From IMG/VR virus record IMGVR_UViG_3300045911_000130, positions 39,464 to 103,463 of that record: a DNA stretch of 64,000 bases; one strand, given 5' to 3'. Of the stretch, positions 41,199-49,913 are shown piece by piece. Position 1 is the first letter of the stretch. Every line of letters starts with the position of its first letter. The DNA is from a virus. The position numbers and the translations under genes are program-made. The notes under the pieces are model-generated. The model did no database searches and was not told where the DNA came from. It saw only the letters and a program-made list of their open reading frames with translations.

Positions 41199-42761
41199 CT
41201 AAACGATATCTGCCATCTCTGGCGGTTCATTCTCTCTGGTTGCGCTCGGGTCGCGGCGGACGGCATCAAGGTCGCTGAGCGGGCGCGGGATCAAAAGCGA
41301 GTCGCCGCCGCGTAGCGGGTCCTCGAAGCGGGCGAAGTTGCGATTCCAGCGGATTGTTTCCATGCCTGGGGCACCGTCGCGATTCTTCTCGACCAGGAAT
41401 TCCGCCACGCCTTTCACGTCATCCGGCGTCATCTCTGAGCCTTTCCAGTAATACTCGGGGCGGTGGATCATGATGATGCTGTCGGCGTCCTGTTCGAGCG
41501 ATCCTGACTCGCGTAAGTCGGATTGGACGGGGCGCTTAATTTTCTTCGGGTCTTCGTCTTGGGGGCGTCTCAATTGAGACAAGGCAAGTACACAGCATTT
41601 GCGGTCGATGCTCAAGCGCTTGAGGCCGCCGGATATCTCCGTCAATTCAGATAGGCGGTTATTGCGGTGGTCCTTGTCGGCTTTCATCAATTGCATGTGG
41701 TCGATTACGACAAGTCCTATTTGTCCCATGCGTTGCTCAAGCACGTCCATGTAGCGGCTGATCTGGTTGACCGTCTCGACTTTCTTCAGGCGTCCGTCGC
41801 AGATTTCCAGGTAGCCAACGGTGGGACGTAAAAACCCGTTGATGTATTCTTCCAGGAAAGAATCATAGTCTGAAAGATCGGGCTGCGCAAGTTGGGATAG
41901 CCGGATCTCGACCGACTGAGAGATATGGCGGCGCATTAGTTGGCGCTCGGGCATTTCCAGGGTTACAAGCAACGTGGGAAGCTTCCGGCTGGCCGCATAG
42001 AAGCATTGATCGACGACAAAGCTTGTCTTGCCCATGCCGGGCCGGGCTCCCACGATGATGAGTTGTTCCCGCATAAATGGGCAACGGCTTTGGATGGTTG
42101 GGAAGGGCGACGGTATCAGGTAGTTGGCCGGAATGGTAATTGTGCTCTTCAGGTTCTCAACGTCGCCAGTCAGCTTGTCGCTGTAGATTTCATCGCTGCG
42201 AACCAACAGGGAAGTCGCCTTCTCGTAATCCTTGGCCGCTCCCATGATGATGCCAAGGGTGTCCAGCATGTTGGGCGCTTCGGCGTTCTTGTAGAACGTA
42301 ACTTCGTTGACGATCTTGGCCGTGGCTTCACGCATGGCGGCCTTGCGGCGCAATTCATACATGATGCTGATAACATCGACCGTTTCGTCTGCGCTGAAAC
42401 TCAGGATTTCGCGAACGTTGTCCGGGCCGCCTGCGGCGTCGATGAGGTTGCGTTCGGAGAGGAAGTTCGCGACAAGAAACCAGTTGACCATTGAAGGCGA
42501 ATAGCCTTCCTTCTGGATCATGGCGCTCACAGCGGAATAGATCACGCGGTATTGTGGCACTGTGAAGTCGCCGGGCTCCAGAAAATCCAGTAGCTTGGAT
42601 TTCTCGAAGTCCGCACGGCCAAGCCATGACATGACCTGCCGTTCTCCAAGCTCGTCGAAGAGTTGCTGGCGAAGGTCGGCAAGGCGCTCGTCGCTAGTGC
42701 CTACCAGGGCACGCATTGCCGCGTTGAGGTCGCTGCGCTGGCCGGATGCGCGTTTCTTCAT
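41199..42761 (-). CDS. dnaB: DnaB-like replicative helicase
   Basis: At 520 aa, the N-terminal domain (~40-150) has the DnaB pattern (DFLEPGDFTVPQYRVIYSAV). The RecA-like domain contains Walker A GARPGMGKTS (238-247), TLLVTLEMPERQLMRRH (~263-279), Walker B LVVIDHMQLM (~347-356) and the DnaB4 loop KRLSIDRKCCVLALSQLRRP. Near the end, RESGSLEQDADSIIMIHRP is the conserved arginine-finger region. It unwinds DNA at the fork as a hexamer. It overlaps the primase-like gene in ATGA, the usual helicase/primase pairing. Confidence 0.9.
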   Translation of the reverse strand: MKKRASGQRSDLNAAMRALVGTSDERLADLRQQLFDELGERQVMSWLGRADFEKSKLLDFLEPGDFTVPQYRVIYSAVSAMIQKEGYSPSMVNWFLVANFLSERNLIDAAGGPDNVREILSFSADETVDVISIMYELRRKAAMREATAKIVNEVTFYKNAEAPNMLDTLGIIMGAAKDYEKATSLLVRSDEIYSDKLTGDVENLKSTITIPANYLIPSPFPTIQSRCPFMREQLIIVGARPGMGKTSFVVDQCFYAASRKLPTLLVTLEMPERQLMRRHISQSVEIRLSQLAQPDLSDYDSFLEEYINGFLRPTVGYLEICDGRLKKVETVNQISRYMDVLEQRMGQIGLVVIDHMQLMKADKDHRNNRLSELTEISGGLKRLSIDRKCCVLALSQLRRPQDEDPKKIKRPVQSDLRESGSLEQDADSIIMIHRPEYYWKGSEMTPDDVKGVAEFLVEKNRDGAPGMETIRWNRNFARFEDPLRGGDSLLIPRPLSDLDAVRRDPSATRENEPPEMADIV

Positions 42762-43555
42762 AGTTGCTCCTTGGAGACAAGGATTTCAAACTCATCTGGA
42801 TCGGTCATAGTCCGTAGATCCTCTATCAAAGCATGAACCTTTCCAAGCTGGGCGAAGGCGCTTGAGAGATCGCGAGCGTCAAGGGCGGATTGGCGTAGGC
42901 GGCGAAGGCGCTCCCAAACCGGTTGCCACGGATGCGGCTTCCAGTTGTTTCGGGCCTCTTTCCACAATTCAGCAAACCGCTCCAGGGGGGTTCGCTCAAA
43001 TTGTTCCAGGGCCTCTTCGATAACAGGAAGCCGCATCGCAACACCCATCGCGGTATCTACCGCACGAGACCAGCGTTTCTCTTGCTCGGACGAACTAAAC
43101 GGCGGGCGCGTCTCAAGCTCGATTTTTGTACAGCAACGGTCCAATTTTATGAGACGGTTGCGCTGGGCAAGTAATGCAAGCTTCAGGCTGTCCCTCCACC
43201 ACAAGAAATGCAGGCGCTCTTTCAGGGCGCGTTCGCGGGCCGCCTTCATGCGCGGTGTCTCACGCTGAGTATCTAGGCGAACTCCGTAGCGTTCCGCCAG
43301 TGCCTTTATCGCTTCCTTGAATGGCAAGCCACCAATTTCTTGCTCGAACTTAATCACGTCGCCGGATGCACCGCACCCAAAGCACTTGAAGAAACCGCGA
43401 TCCTTATGGACAACGAAGCTAGGTGTCTTCTCATGGTGGAAGGGGCACAGCCCAAGATAGTCCTGTGTGCCGCCTTTGCGCTTCAGTTGCACCACGTCTC
43501 CGATAACCTGCACGATATCGACGGATCGCTTGATGAGGTCGGCGTGGTCGGTCAT
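42758..43555 (-). CDS. CHC2 zinc-finger primase-like protein lacking TOPRIM
   Basis: At 265 aa, residues 1-100 match DnaG's zinc domain: IKRSVDIVQVIGDVVQLKRK, then YLGLCPFHHEKTPSFVV and RGFFKCFGCGASGDVIKF, with C-x2-H...C-x2-C ligands. After ~105 the sequence is helical and charged, without the TOPRIM E-G and D-x-D motifs required for RNA synthesis. It is thus a stand-alone primase zinc-finger protein that may recruit a host primase to the phage helicase. It overlaps both neighbours in ATGA. No catalytic primase is seen in the window. Confidence 0.75.
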   Translation of the reverse strand: MTDHADLIKRSVDIVQVIGDVVQLKRKGGTQDYLGLCPFHHEKTPSFVVHKDRGFFKCFGCGASGDVIKFEQEIGGLPFKEAIKALAERYGVRLDTQRETPRMKAARERALKERLHFLWWRDSLKLALLAQRNRLIKLDRCCTKIELETRPPFSSSEQEKRWSRAVDTAMGVAMRLPVIEEALEQFERTPLERFAELWKEARNNWKPHPWQPVWERLRRLRQSALDARDLSSAFAQLGKVHALIEDLRTMTDPDEFEILVSKEQL

Positions 43556-45267
43556 ACGAATAGGCTTCCGAACTCGCCGAACTTGCCTGCCTTCAGGTCG
43601 CGCTCAACAGGTTCCCATTTGTCGCTCCACAGCTTACCGGATACGCGGGGGTCGGTTTCGCCGTTCATGTAGCTCCAGTAGCGCTCGCGCAAGAATTCCG
43701 CTGAGCATCCAAGATAGGTGAGAGTTTGGGAAGCTCGCTCGGCGCTCAATTCTGGCTGCTGCGAAAACGACTTCAGAACTTCCATCTCGATTGCCAGCCA
43801 AGCATCCAGGTTGCCCATCCGGGCGGCGGCGCGGCGGGAATCCCAGCGAAAGAACGTGTGAACCACGATGGCGCGGTGGATGGGCTTCATGGTGCTCCAA
43901 TCACGATCCTCGTACAGATAGGGCTTTTCTGGCTCGATATTCGGCGCGATCTGCTCTTCCTCTTCGGGAACGTCGTTGAGCCATGAGTTGTATTTGCCGT
44001 TGAGGATGTCGGCGTAACGGTCTTCCTTCAGTAGCCAATCCAGGCTCACATTGCCGCCAAACTTCGGATGCCGGGCAAGCCGGGCGCATTTGCCAAGGAT
44101 GTCGTCACGGTGCTCGCGGAAAACCGGGTTCGCGTCCAGGGCGGCGCAAGCTTGGCGCAATTTGGCGGTGGGCACGATGATCCGGGCGGAGTCCGGCATG
44201 ATGCGATTCCAGGCGTCTATGACGGCTTCGGGGCGGCTCCGGGGGATCTCCTGATCGACGATCACCTTGTCGAACACGATGGCCGGGCGCGGGTCCTCTG
44301 GGTCGGTCGAAGGAACGATCTTCAAGTCGAAGTCGATGGCCTTCTCGACGAAGGGCTCGCCTTTGACGGACGGGTCGTAATCAATGATCCACTTTTTGAA
44401 GTAGCCAAGTCCGTAGGGGCCGCCGGAGCGGGCCATCATGGCATCGCCAAACGCTTCCACGGCTGCGACTGCCTCATCCTCCCCGTACTTGTCCAGGATC
44501 TCTTGGATGTCGGCCAAAACTGGCTTGCTGGTGCCAAGCTTCTGAAGGTTAGAGCGGCGCGGCTGCGCGTTCCATCGGGAACGAAATAGGCGGTCTGGAC
44601 TCATATCGTTTGATTCTCCGTGTGATTCATGTGGGGCGGGGGGCGCGGCGCAATTGGGGGGCGGGGTTTCCGGTTGTCTGGGACTGTCAGAAAAAGCACA
44701 ATCACCAAACATTTCGGCCTTCGAGGGGTGGATTTCAAGGGGGAGAGGCGAAGGGCCTTCTTGCCTTCCTTCTCTACTTCTCTTTATTACCGTCGTCGAT
44801 CTAAGGCGACGTAAATGGGCCATCTGAGGCGACGGATAACGCGCCAAACAACGGCGAACGCGCTCGATTACGGCGTCCAAGTCTCCGTCTACCCAGCGCT
44901 CGTTTGGGGTGCCGTGTCCCTTGGAAACGCGATGCACCAAGCCCCAAAGCTCCATTTTCTCGCCGATGCGCTGGAACTGCCGGAGACTCACAGCCGGGCG
45001 CTTGCAGGTAGGCGATACTTCAAGCACTTTCTTTGGGAATGCCTTGAGAAGCGTATCAACGCGGGCCATGCACGTCCCTTGGCGGAAAGAGTACTCCAGG
45101 ATCAGCAATAGATATGCCTTCTCTTTCGGCTTGAGTAATGGCAGCTTGCAGATAGCATTGATGCGTTCCCGGCGGGGGACTGCTGATAGTGTATGTTGCG
45201 GGAGTAGGGTAGCGGAGGGAAAAAGTGCTACAGGAAATGACGACTCAGTAACGGTACTCGATAACAC
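43552..45267 (-). CDS. Putative replication initiator or helicase loader
   Basis: This 571-aa protein has a GTG start. Residues ~30-160 are winged-helix-like (RINAICKLPLLKPKEKAYLLL, then FQRIGEKMELWGLVHRVSKG), typical of phage replication initiators. A poly-basic linker follows, then a Pro-rich spacer (~190-235). The C-terminal half is helical. It is the first gene of the operon containing the primase zinc finger and DnaB, which fits an initiator/loader role. The divergent region just upstream is full of inverted repeats. No AAA+ motif is seen. Confidence 0.6.
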   Translation of the reverse strand: MLSSTVTESSFPVALFPSATLLPQHTLSAVPRRERINAICKLPLLKPKEKAYLLLILEYSFRQGTCMARVDTLLKAFPKKVLEVSPTCKRPAVSLRQFQRIGEKMELWGLVHRVSKGHGTPNERWVDGDLDAVIERVRRCLARYPSPQMAHLRRLRSTTVIKRSREGRQEGPSPLPLEIHPSKAEMFGDCAFSDSPRQPETPPPNCAAPPAPHESHGESNDMSPDRLFRSRWNAQPRRSNLQKLGTSKPVLADIQEILDKYGEDEAVAAVEAFGDAMMARSGGPYGLGYFKKWIIDYDPSVKGEPFVEKAIDFDLKIVPSTDPEDPRPAIVFDKVIVDQEIPRSRPEAVIDAWNRIMPDSARIIVPTAKLRQACAALDANPVFREHRDDILGKCARLARHPKFGGNVSLDWLLKEDRYADILNGKYNSWLNDVPEEEEQIAPNIEPEKPYLYEDRDWSTMKPIHRAIVVHTFFRWDSRRAAARMGNLDAWLAIEMEVLKSFSQQPELSAERASQTLTYLGCSAEFLRERYWSYMNGETDPRVSGKLWSDKWEPVERDLKAGKFGEFGSLFV

Positions 45268-45529
45268 TAAAAAAACTCGTCTTTCTTGAACGCGAGTCGA
45301 TCTTGTGTTATTCTTGACTCACGTTCTGCTATCGGTCTATCCCGTTGGAAGCGGGTGGGCCAAAACTTCAGCCCGTATGACCGTGAGAACATCATAGTCA
45401 TACGGGCTAAAATTTTGCAAGAGTGAAAATCTTGCGCAATTCGACCGCATAGCCACAACATCTTGGGGTTTTGTTGAAGAAAAGCCGGAAAATCTAGACT
45501 CATGGGCTATTCCGGTGTAGCATTGGGGC
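45268..45529. promoter_or_regulatory. Divergent control region with inverted repeats, possible origin
   Basis: The region separates the leftward replication operon from a lone rightward gene. It contains a perfect 12-bp inverted repeat, AGCCCGTATGAC / GTCATACGGGCT, with a 15-nt spacer near 45370-45408. A TTGCAAGA...TCTTGCGCAA pair lies at about 45415-45440, and a GAGTC...GACTC pair at about 45294-45319. These would suit operators or initiator-binding iterons. AAAATTTT lies next to the main repeat. No gene is present. Confidence 0.5.
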
Positions 45530-45949
45530 ATGAACGCTCAACAGCAACCCAAGTTCGATCCCCGCGATGGCACGGTCTATCGCTTCAATCAGACGATTCA
45601 GGACTACGAGGCCGCTCCGTACCGCTACCTGGACACTGACTATCTCATGTGGCCGAAGCATGTTCATCCGCTCAGCTTCCCCGCGTTTAAGGCTCGCATC
45701 ACTGCCTTCCTTGAACGCTACAAGCAGCAAAGCGGCCTGCCCTTTCAGTACCGCTTCGCTGAGACCGGCCAGGGCGCGAATGATCGCGGCGTGGTCATCC
45801 TGATTTCGTTGGGGTCGTCCCAGCCGCGCGAACTGCATTGCGGCTACTTGGCGAACCTCTACAACACGGAGACGGCGACGGAAGGGCCGACCGGCGGCGT
45901 GTATTCGGCGGTTGACCAAGCCGTCAAAGGTGTGCAACAATCGTTTTAA
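45530..45949 (+). CDS. Lone rightward hypothetical protein, 139 aa
   Basis: The gene is transcribed opposite to everything around it, divergent from the replication initiator-like gene. The protein is alpha/beta with FPAFKARITAFLERYKQQSG (~50-69) and GVVILISLGSSQP, and ends helical (VYSAVDQAVKGVQQSF). It has no signal peptide or helix-turn-helix that I can recognise. Opposite orientation at a control region is typical of regulators or early takeover genes. No good Shine-Dalgarno is seen before ATG 45530; a GGGG run is the only candidate. Confidence 0.65.
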   Translation: MNAQQQPKFDPRDGTVYRFNQTIQDYEAAPYRYLDTDYLMWPKHVHPLSFPAFKARITAFLERYKQQSGLPFQYRFAETGQGANDRGVVILISLGSSQPRELHCGYLANLYNTETATEGPTGGVYSAVDQAVKGVQQSF

Positions 45950-46022
45950 GCCACCGCGTCTCCCTCAGCAAGTGCGCGGAAGTCAACGATTAGGTATCAA
46001 GGACATTCTTCATGCGGCGGCG

Positions 46023-46059
46023 GTAAGGCCCCGGCGGTTAGAACCCGCTGGGGCCTTAC
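46023..46059. terminator. Terminator hairpin between convergent genes
   Basis: GTAAGGCCCCGGCGG (46023-46037) pairs with CCGCTGGGGCCTTAC (46045-46059), a 15-bp stem with a single G-U pair and a 7-nt loop. It lies between the rightward gene ending at 45949 and the leftward gene ending at 46060, so it probably serves both. There is no long U-run on either side. Confidence 0.6.
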
Positions 46060-46338
46060 TCATTTGGAGGGTGCTTTGATGGGGGCCAACACGTTGGGGA
46101 TGATCTCAGCGCCGATCATGTTGCGGGCTCGGAGGCGTTCGGCGACGTTGGCCGGAATCGAGACAAGGCACATCTGGCTTTCGTGCGCCTGCATGGCCTT
46201 CAGCCAAGTGACAATGCCGGTGCGAACAAGCTCGCTGCGACTGATACCGTATCGCATGGCGATTTCCTCGATAGCTGCATGAACGTCGTCTGTGAGATAG
46301 ACGGCAAACTGCTTACCTGCTGGAACGTTTTTTGGCAT
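46060..46338 (-). CDS. Ribbon-helix-helix DNA-binding protein
   Basis: At 92 aa, residues ~8-50 have the RHH layout: strand KQFAVYLTDD, helix VHAAIEEIAMRYG, then ISRSELVRTGIVTWLKAM. The C-terminal half is unique. RHH proteins dimerise and insert the ribbon into the major groove as repressors. It overlaps the helicase gene by 26 nt and ends at a terminator. No toxin gene follows, so an antitoxin role is not supported. It may autoregulate the recombination operon. Confidence 0.75.
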   Translation of the reverse strand: MPKNVPAGKQFAVYLTDDVHAAIEEIAMRYGISRSELVRTGIVTWLKAMQAHESQMCLVSIPANVAERLRARNMIGAEIIPNVLAPIKAPSK

Positions 46339-48205
46339 CGGTCCTCCTTTTGATGGCGTTCATAACCTTGGGCGAACGGCGCTTGATGCGCTGCGATATC
46401 AAGGTGCTAACGTCTCCCTTGGTGTACTTAGAGCGCATGAATTCTCTGAAGGCATCGAAGTCCTTAAAGGCTCTGCGCTCATCCGGGTAAAGCTGTCCGA
46501 ATAACTTCAATTGGGCATCGCTGATTTCGCCAGTGCGCCATTCGGAATTCATGGCTCCCACCAACTTCTCGGCGGGAGTCATGTAGCTCTCGGCGATCTT
46601 GAATGTTTCGCCTAAATTGCGTCCCATCTGTAACGGTGATCGGATGCCCTTGATGGATCGAAAGACCTGCCAAACTCCTGCCGTATTCTTGGCGACGATG
46701 TAACTCTTGAAGTCCGGCAAGGAAAGCTCAAAGCCTCCGCCGGGCGCGGCCAGCCAAGCCATATTGCTGAATGCTCGAACTTCCGTAGGTGTGGATTGCT
46801 TGGCGAATAAGTCGATGCGCTCGGAAATGGCTTGAAGATCAAACATGCTTTTGGCGTCTGAAAGATCAAGCTTCGGTTGCTTCGCCTGTAATCGCGCAAC
46901 CTCAGCCACAACTTCTGTCATGCGCTTGCCGCGTGTGTCGAACTTGGGGTTAAGACCGAATAAGCTGGGAACCGATGTTAGATTGTGGCGTGTGCTCACG
47001 TCCACAAAATCCAGAACGATGGCGGCTTTTTTGACGTAGCCGATCTCTAATTGTTGCGCCTGCCGATAGGCGACTTCCTCAGGGCTCGGATGGGGCCGGA
47101 GAACGCGGCCAAACATCTGGCGGTACAGCGTCTCGCTCTTGGTCGGCCTGCCCATGAGGGCGACCGTCGCGATAGTGGCGTCAAACCCTTCCGTGAGAAG
47201 CGTGGCGCTGCATAGGACGGGGATCTTGCCAGCCTTGAACTCGGCGATGATGCGTTCGCGCTCATCTTCTGGGGTCTTGTAGTTCAGGGCGACCGCTTGG
47301 ATGCCGCGCTCCTGGAACTTGGCGGCAAGATCCACGCCATGCTGGATATCGACGCAGAATGCCAGTGCGGGGAGACCTGCGCCGTGTTCGAGATACTTGC
47401 GGACGATCAAATCGTTGCGCTCGGGGGTGTTGACCGTCTTTTCAAGTTGGGCGATGTTAAAGTCGCCTGCGGTGGTTTTGACGGAATCAAGCTCAATGGT
47501 CGTATTGATGCGATAGCTTTCCACGTCGGCAAGATAGTTGTTCTGGATGTACCAAAGCAAGTCTCGCTGTGAGACAATCTCATCGAAATACAAGTCCAAG
47601 CCTTTGTTGTCGGCTCGCTTGGGCGTGGCGGTGAATCCTATCAGAAGCTTTTCAGGGTTGTTATACCTGGGGTCGTTCTTGAATACGTCGAAGTAGCGGC
47701 ATACATTGGCGTAAGTCTCGCCGTGAATGTGGTGCGCCTCGTCGATGATGATAATAGGGAAGTCTGCGGGATTGAATCGCTTGATGCGGTCATTCCACTG
47801 GTCGGCAAGCTCGTCGCTAAAGTCGAATACTTCAGGATCAAACAAGCTGCTCTGCTTGTCTTCTTCCTCAGGTGCGCTCTTGAGTCTGCCGATAGATGGG
47901 ATGCTGGCGACAATGATATCCGCGAATTGAGTAGCGCGTTCCTCGGCGCGTTCTACCTGCACGTTCAGTTGTGGGTTGTAACGTGCAAGCCGGGCGGCCA
48001 AGTCCTCAACAAGCTCTTTCCTGTGAACCAGGACAAGAACCTTCTTTCCGGGTCCAAGTAGCTTTTTGTAAACCTTGGGTATGTATGCAATCACGTTGCC
48101 TTTGCCGGTGCCAGTTGGCATGACAATAAGTTGCCGTTTCACTCCCGCTTCAAAGCGATTGAGCGAATTGACAAAGACTTCGCGTTGATACTCCCGAAGT
48201 GGCAT
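46313..48205 (-). CDS. DEAH-type SF2 helicase
   Basis: At 630 aa, the start MPLREYQREVFVNSLNRFE is the Q-motif-like region, then motif I MPTGTGKGN (29-37), motif Ia VLVHRKELVEDL, motif II IIIIDEAHH (~152-160), motif III LIGFTATPKRAD, motif V SATLLTEGFDATIA (~335-348) and motif VI YRQMFGRVLRPHP (~362-374). It matches the HsdR/Rad25-like helicases. The C-terminal 200 residues are unrelated and perhaps bind DNA. It probably translocates on DNA during recombination or replication. TAATG overlap couples it to the preceding gene. Confidence 0.85.
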   Translation of the reverse strand: MPLREYQREVFVNSLNRFEAGVKRQLIVMPTGTGKGNVIAYIPKVYKKLLGPGKKVLVLVHRKELVEDLAARLARYNPQLNVQVERAEERATQFADIIVASIPSIGRLKSAPEEEDKQSSLFDPEVFDFSDELADQWNDRIKRFNPADFPIIIIDEAHHIHGETYANVCRYFDVFKNDPRYNNPEKLLIGFTATPKRADNKGLDLYFDEIVSQRDLLWYIQNNYLADVESYRINTTIELDSVKTTAGDFNIAQLEKTVNTPERNDLIVRKYLEHGAGLPALAFCVDIQHGVDLAAKFQERGIQAVALNYKTPEDERERIIAEFKAGKIPVLCSATLLTEGFDATIATVALMGRPTKSETLYRQMFGRVLRPHPSPEEVAYRQAQQLEIGYVKKAAIVLDFVDVSTRHNLTSVPSLFGLNPKFDTRGKRMTEVVAEVARLQAKQPKLDLSDAKSMFDLQAISERIDLFAKQSTPTEVRAFSNMAWLAAPGGGFELSLPDFKSYIVAKNTAGVWQVFRSIKGIRSPLQMGRNLGETFKIAESYMTPAEKLVGAMNSEWRTGEISDAQLKLFGQLYPDERRAFKDFDAFREFMRSKYTKGDVSTLISQRIKRRSPKVMNAIKRRTDAKKRSSR

Positions 48206-48960
48206 TAGGTGCGGAACACTACGCGATCATGAGGGACGGCTGTGATGCCGGGGTACATATCGCCAACCTTGTCGCCATACGTGGTTACGGCTCCACGGCA
48301 AGCTTGGTCGTTGGCTATCAAGAATGGGACCATCGACTTGTCGCCGCGCTCCAGGCGCTTGGCGCATTCGATGATAAGCTTTTCCAAGTCCACTTGCGGA
48401 ACAAGCCTATCGGTTACAGAAGCTTTTGCGCCGCTGATAGATTGCTTGGCGACCGCCTCATTGCTCACCATAGGCATTGGGATGTTCATGCCGGACGGGG
48501 GCGCGTCGTCCAGGCTGAAAGAGTTAAGCGCTTCGGCTTCCTGAAGGGCCTTGCGCTGCTTCTCTTCGGCCTCGCGCACTTGCGCGACATAGCCGCGTAT
48601 CTCATCGGCTGCATGTTTCTTGACGGCTTCGGCTTCCTTGACATAGGAAGCTTCGGCGTTGGTCCAAGTCTTCCATACCTCATGCCAGCGAGTCTTGCCT
48701 GCTTCAAACGTAGACTTGGCAAGCTTGATGAGTTTCTGGGCCGCGACTCCGGCAATCTCCGCCTGTGCCTTAGTATTCAGGTCAGTCACCTTGAGCGACT
48801 TGTACCCAACTACTTCGGCTAGTAGCATGTTAAGGGCATCGCGTTCGGCCTTGTCAATGCCGGTGCTGGGGTCCATCGTGGCAACGATGGCGGCAAGCCG
48901 GGCGGCGTCTATTGATTCAACCTGCGTCCCATCATCAAACATCATTGGTCTTTCGGGCAT
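48205..48960 (-). CDS. Coiled-coil protein of the recombination operon, 251 aa
   Basis: I place the start at ATG 48960, where it overlaps the nuclease stop codon as TAATG; a longer frame exists. The protein has a long helical coiled coil (~85-165: FEAGKTRWHEVWKTWTNAEA, then AVKKHAADEIRGYVAQVREA). A folded end with VDLEKLIIECAKRLERGDKS follows. It is located between the exonuclease and the helicase. Similar coiled-coil proteins are common near RecT-type systems, but no function can be assigned. Confidence 0.6.
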   Translation of the reverse strand: MPERPMMFDDGTQVESIDAARLAAIVATMDPSTGIDKAERDALNMLLAEVVGYKSLKVTDLNTKAQAEIAGVAAQKLIKLAKSTFEAGKTRWHEVWKTWTNAEASYVKEAEAVKKHAADEIRGYVAQVREAEEKQRKALQEAEALNSFSLDDAPPSGMNIPMPMVSNEAVAKQSISGAKASVTDRLVPQVDLEKLIIECAKRLERGDKSMVPFLIANDQACRGAVTTYGDKVGDMYPGITAVPHDRVVFRT

Positions 48961-49622
48961 TAGCGGCGGCCTTTCTTCGCATGGTTCAGGGTTAGGGCTG
49001 CTCTCCATACGTTGTAATCGTGATCGCTGTTATATGGAGTCAGCTTGTAACATATATCATAGCCTTGGTCGTCGGGCCAAAGCAATAACCCAAAGCGTTT
49101 AACTTTGGGTAATATTAAGTCAATTGGGGGAAGATTTGCAAACTCTCCTATCTTCTGATACTTCATCATGGCGGCCATGAGTGCATAGGCTGCGGTCTGA
49201 TAGGCGGTGCTCTTGGCGGGGGCGTTGGCGGTATCGCTGGACTTGGCATCGACGATTGCCAAAGAACCATCGCGCCATTCGGTAACTTGGTCTATCGTTC
49301 CGGCATACCAGCCGGGCTCGTGGTATCCCGCCTTTTCCACTACCAGCATCTTTGGCATTTCCGTCTCAAGATACTGGACAATGCCGCGATGGAATCTGCG
49401 AACGGCGGGGGCCGTCGCATCGAAATCGAATTGACCAGCGATAGTCAATTGCAGCATCTTATGAATAGCGCTGCCTCGTCGCCGGTGAAAATCGTTCTTC
49501 TGGTGGTATGCCGGGGTCAAGCCTTCCTCTGTGAGAACGGTGGTAACGCTCGGCATTTGCGCCATTCCTAGGAAATACTGGTGCTGCCTTTCCAGGAATC
49601 GGAATTCGCGATTGTTGGTCAT
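48960..49622 (-). CDS. PD-(D/E)XK exonuclease (RecB/Cas4-like)
   Basis: At 220 aa, the N-terminal signature PSVTTVLTEEGLTPAY and GSAIHKMLQLTIAG (with the conserved H) is typical of RecB-like phage exonucleases. The core is GWYAGTIDQVTEWRDGSLA then IVDAKSSDTANAPAKSTAYQ (~115-152), giving G-x-x-D, D-x-K and a Q-x3-Y motif. It would resect DNA ends for the RecT/Bet-like annealing protein two genes upstream. It overlaps the KTSC gene in TAATG. Confidence 0.8.
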   Translation of the reverse strand: MTNNREFRFLERQHQYFLGMAQMPSVTTVLTEEGLTPAYHQKNDFHRRRGSAIHKMLQLTIAGQFDFDATAPAVRRFHRGIVQYLETEMPKMLVVEKAGYHEPGWYAGTIDQVTEWRDGSLAIVDAKSSDTANAPAKSTAYQTAAYALMAAMMKYQKIGEFANLPPIDLILPKVKRFGLLLWPDDQGYDICYKLTPYNSDHDYNVWRAALTLNHAKKGRR

Positions 49623-49849
49623 TACTCGTCGGGCGTCACCTTGACCGATGGATATTTGTTTTTGATGTGGGCGTGAAAATGCTTTCCGGGGCTTGAAGCC
49701 TCCATGAACTCTTTCGCATCCTGGGGCGTGATTGTGCTGTAATCGAACACTGCGCCATTACTGAATTCAATGCGTAGCGTGTTGCTTTTTTCGTCGTAGC
49801 CTGCCTTGCTCGTAAAGCTGCTACTGAGGTCTTTCATGCTAAAGCTCAT
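49622..49849 (-). CDS. KTSC-domain protein
   Basis: This 75-aa protein matches the KTSC domain: SSFTSKAGYDEKSNTLRIEF, then NGAVFDYSTITPQDAKEFME and GKHFHAHIKNKYPSVKV. The YxY-like centre (here FDYS) is diagnostic. Pfam describes the domain as a possible RNA-binding unit also found at the C-terminus of some lysyl-tRNA synthetases. ATG 49849 is only six nt after a TATGTT -10-like box, so a leaderless mRNA is likely. It is co-translated with the downstream exonuclease. Confidence 0.75.
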   Translation of the reverse strand: MSFSMKDLSSSFTSKAGYDEKSNTLRIEFSNGAVFDYSTITPQDAKEFMEASSPGKHFHAHIKNKYPSVKVTPDE

Positions 49850-49854
49850 GGCAA

Positions 49855-49884
49855 TAACATAGCATGATGAAGGGGTAAAAACAA
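49855..49884 (-). promoter_or_regulatory. Promoter for the KTSC-exonuclease operon
   Basis: On the minus strand, TTGTTT (49884-49879) is followed after 18 nt by TATGTT (49860-49855), six nt from the ATG at 49849. The segment CATAGCATGATGAAGGGG on the plus strand (49858-49875) recurs almost exactly at 55987-56003, also upstream of a leftward operon, which suggests a shared control site. Confidence 0.45.
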
Positions 49885-49910
49885 GGCCCAAACGTTGCGG
49901 TTTGGGCCTT
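49883..49910 (-). terminator. Leftward terminator after the RecT/Bet-like gene
   Basis: AAGGCCCAAAC (49883-49893) pairs perfectly with GTTTGGGCCTT (49900-49910) across a 6-nt loop. On the minus strand it is followed by GTTTTTACC. It ends the transcript of the annealing-protein gene before the KTSC operon begins. Confidence 0.8.
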
Positions 49911-49913
49911 TTG

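Noticed and set aside
46060-48205. Type I restriction system (HsdR-like helicase plus regulator)
   Set aside because: No nuclease motif in the helicase, no specificity subunit nearby, and the operon continues with recombination genes.
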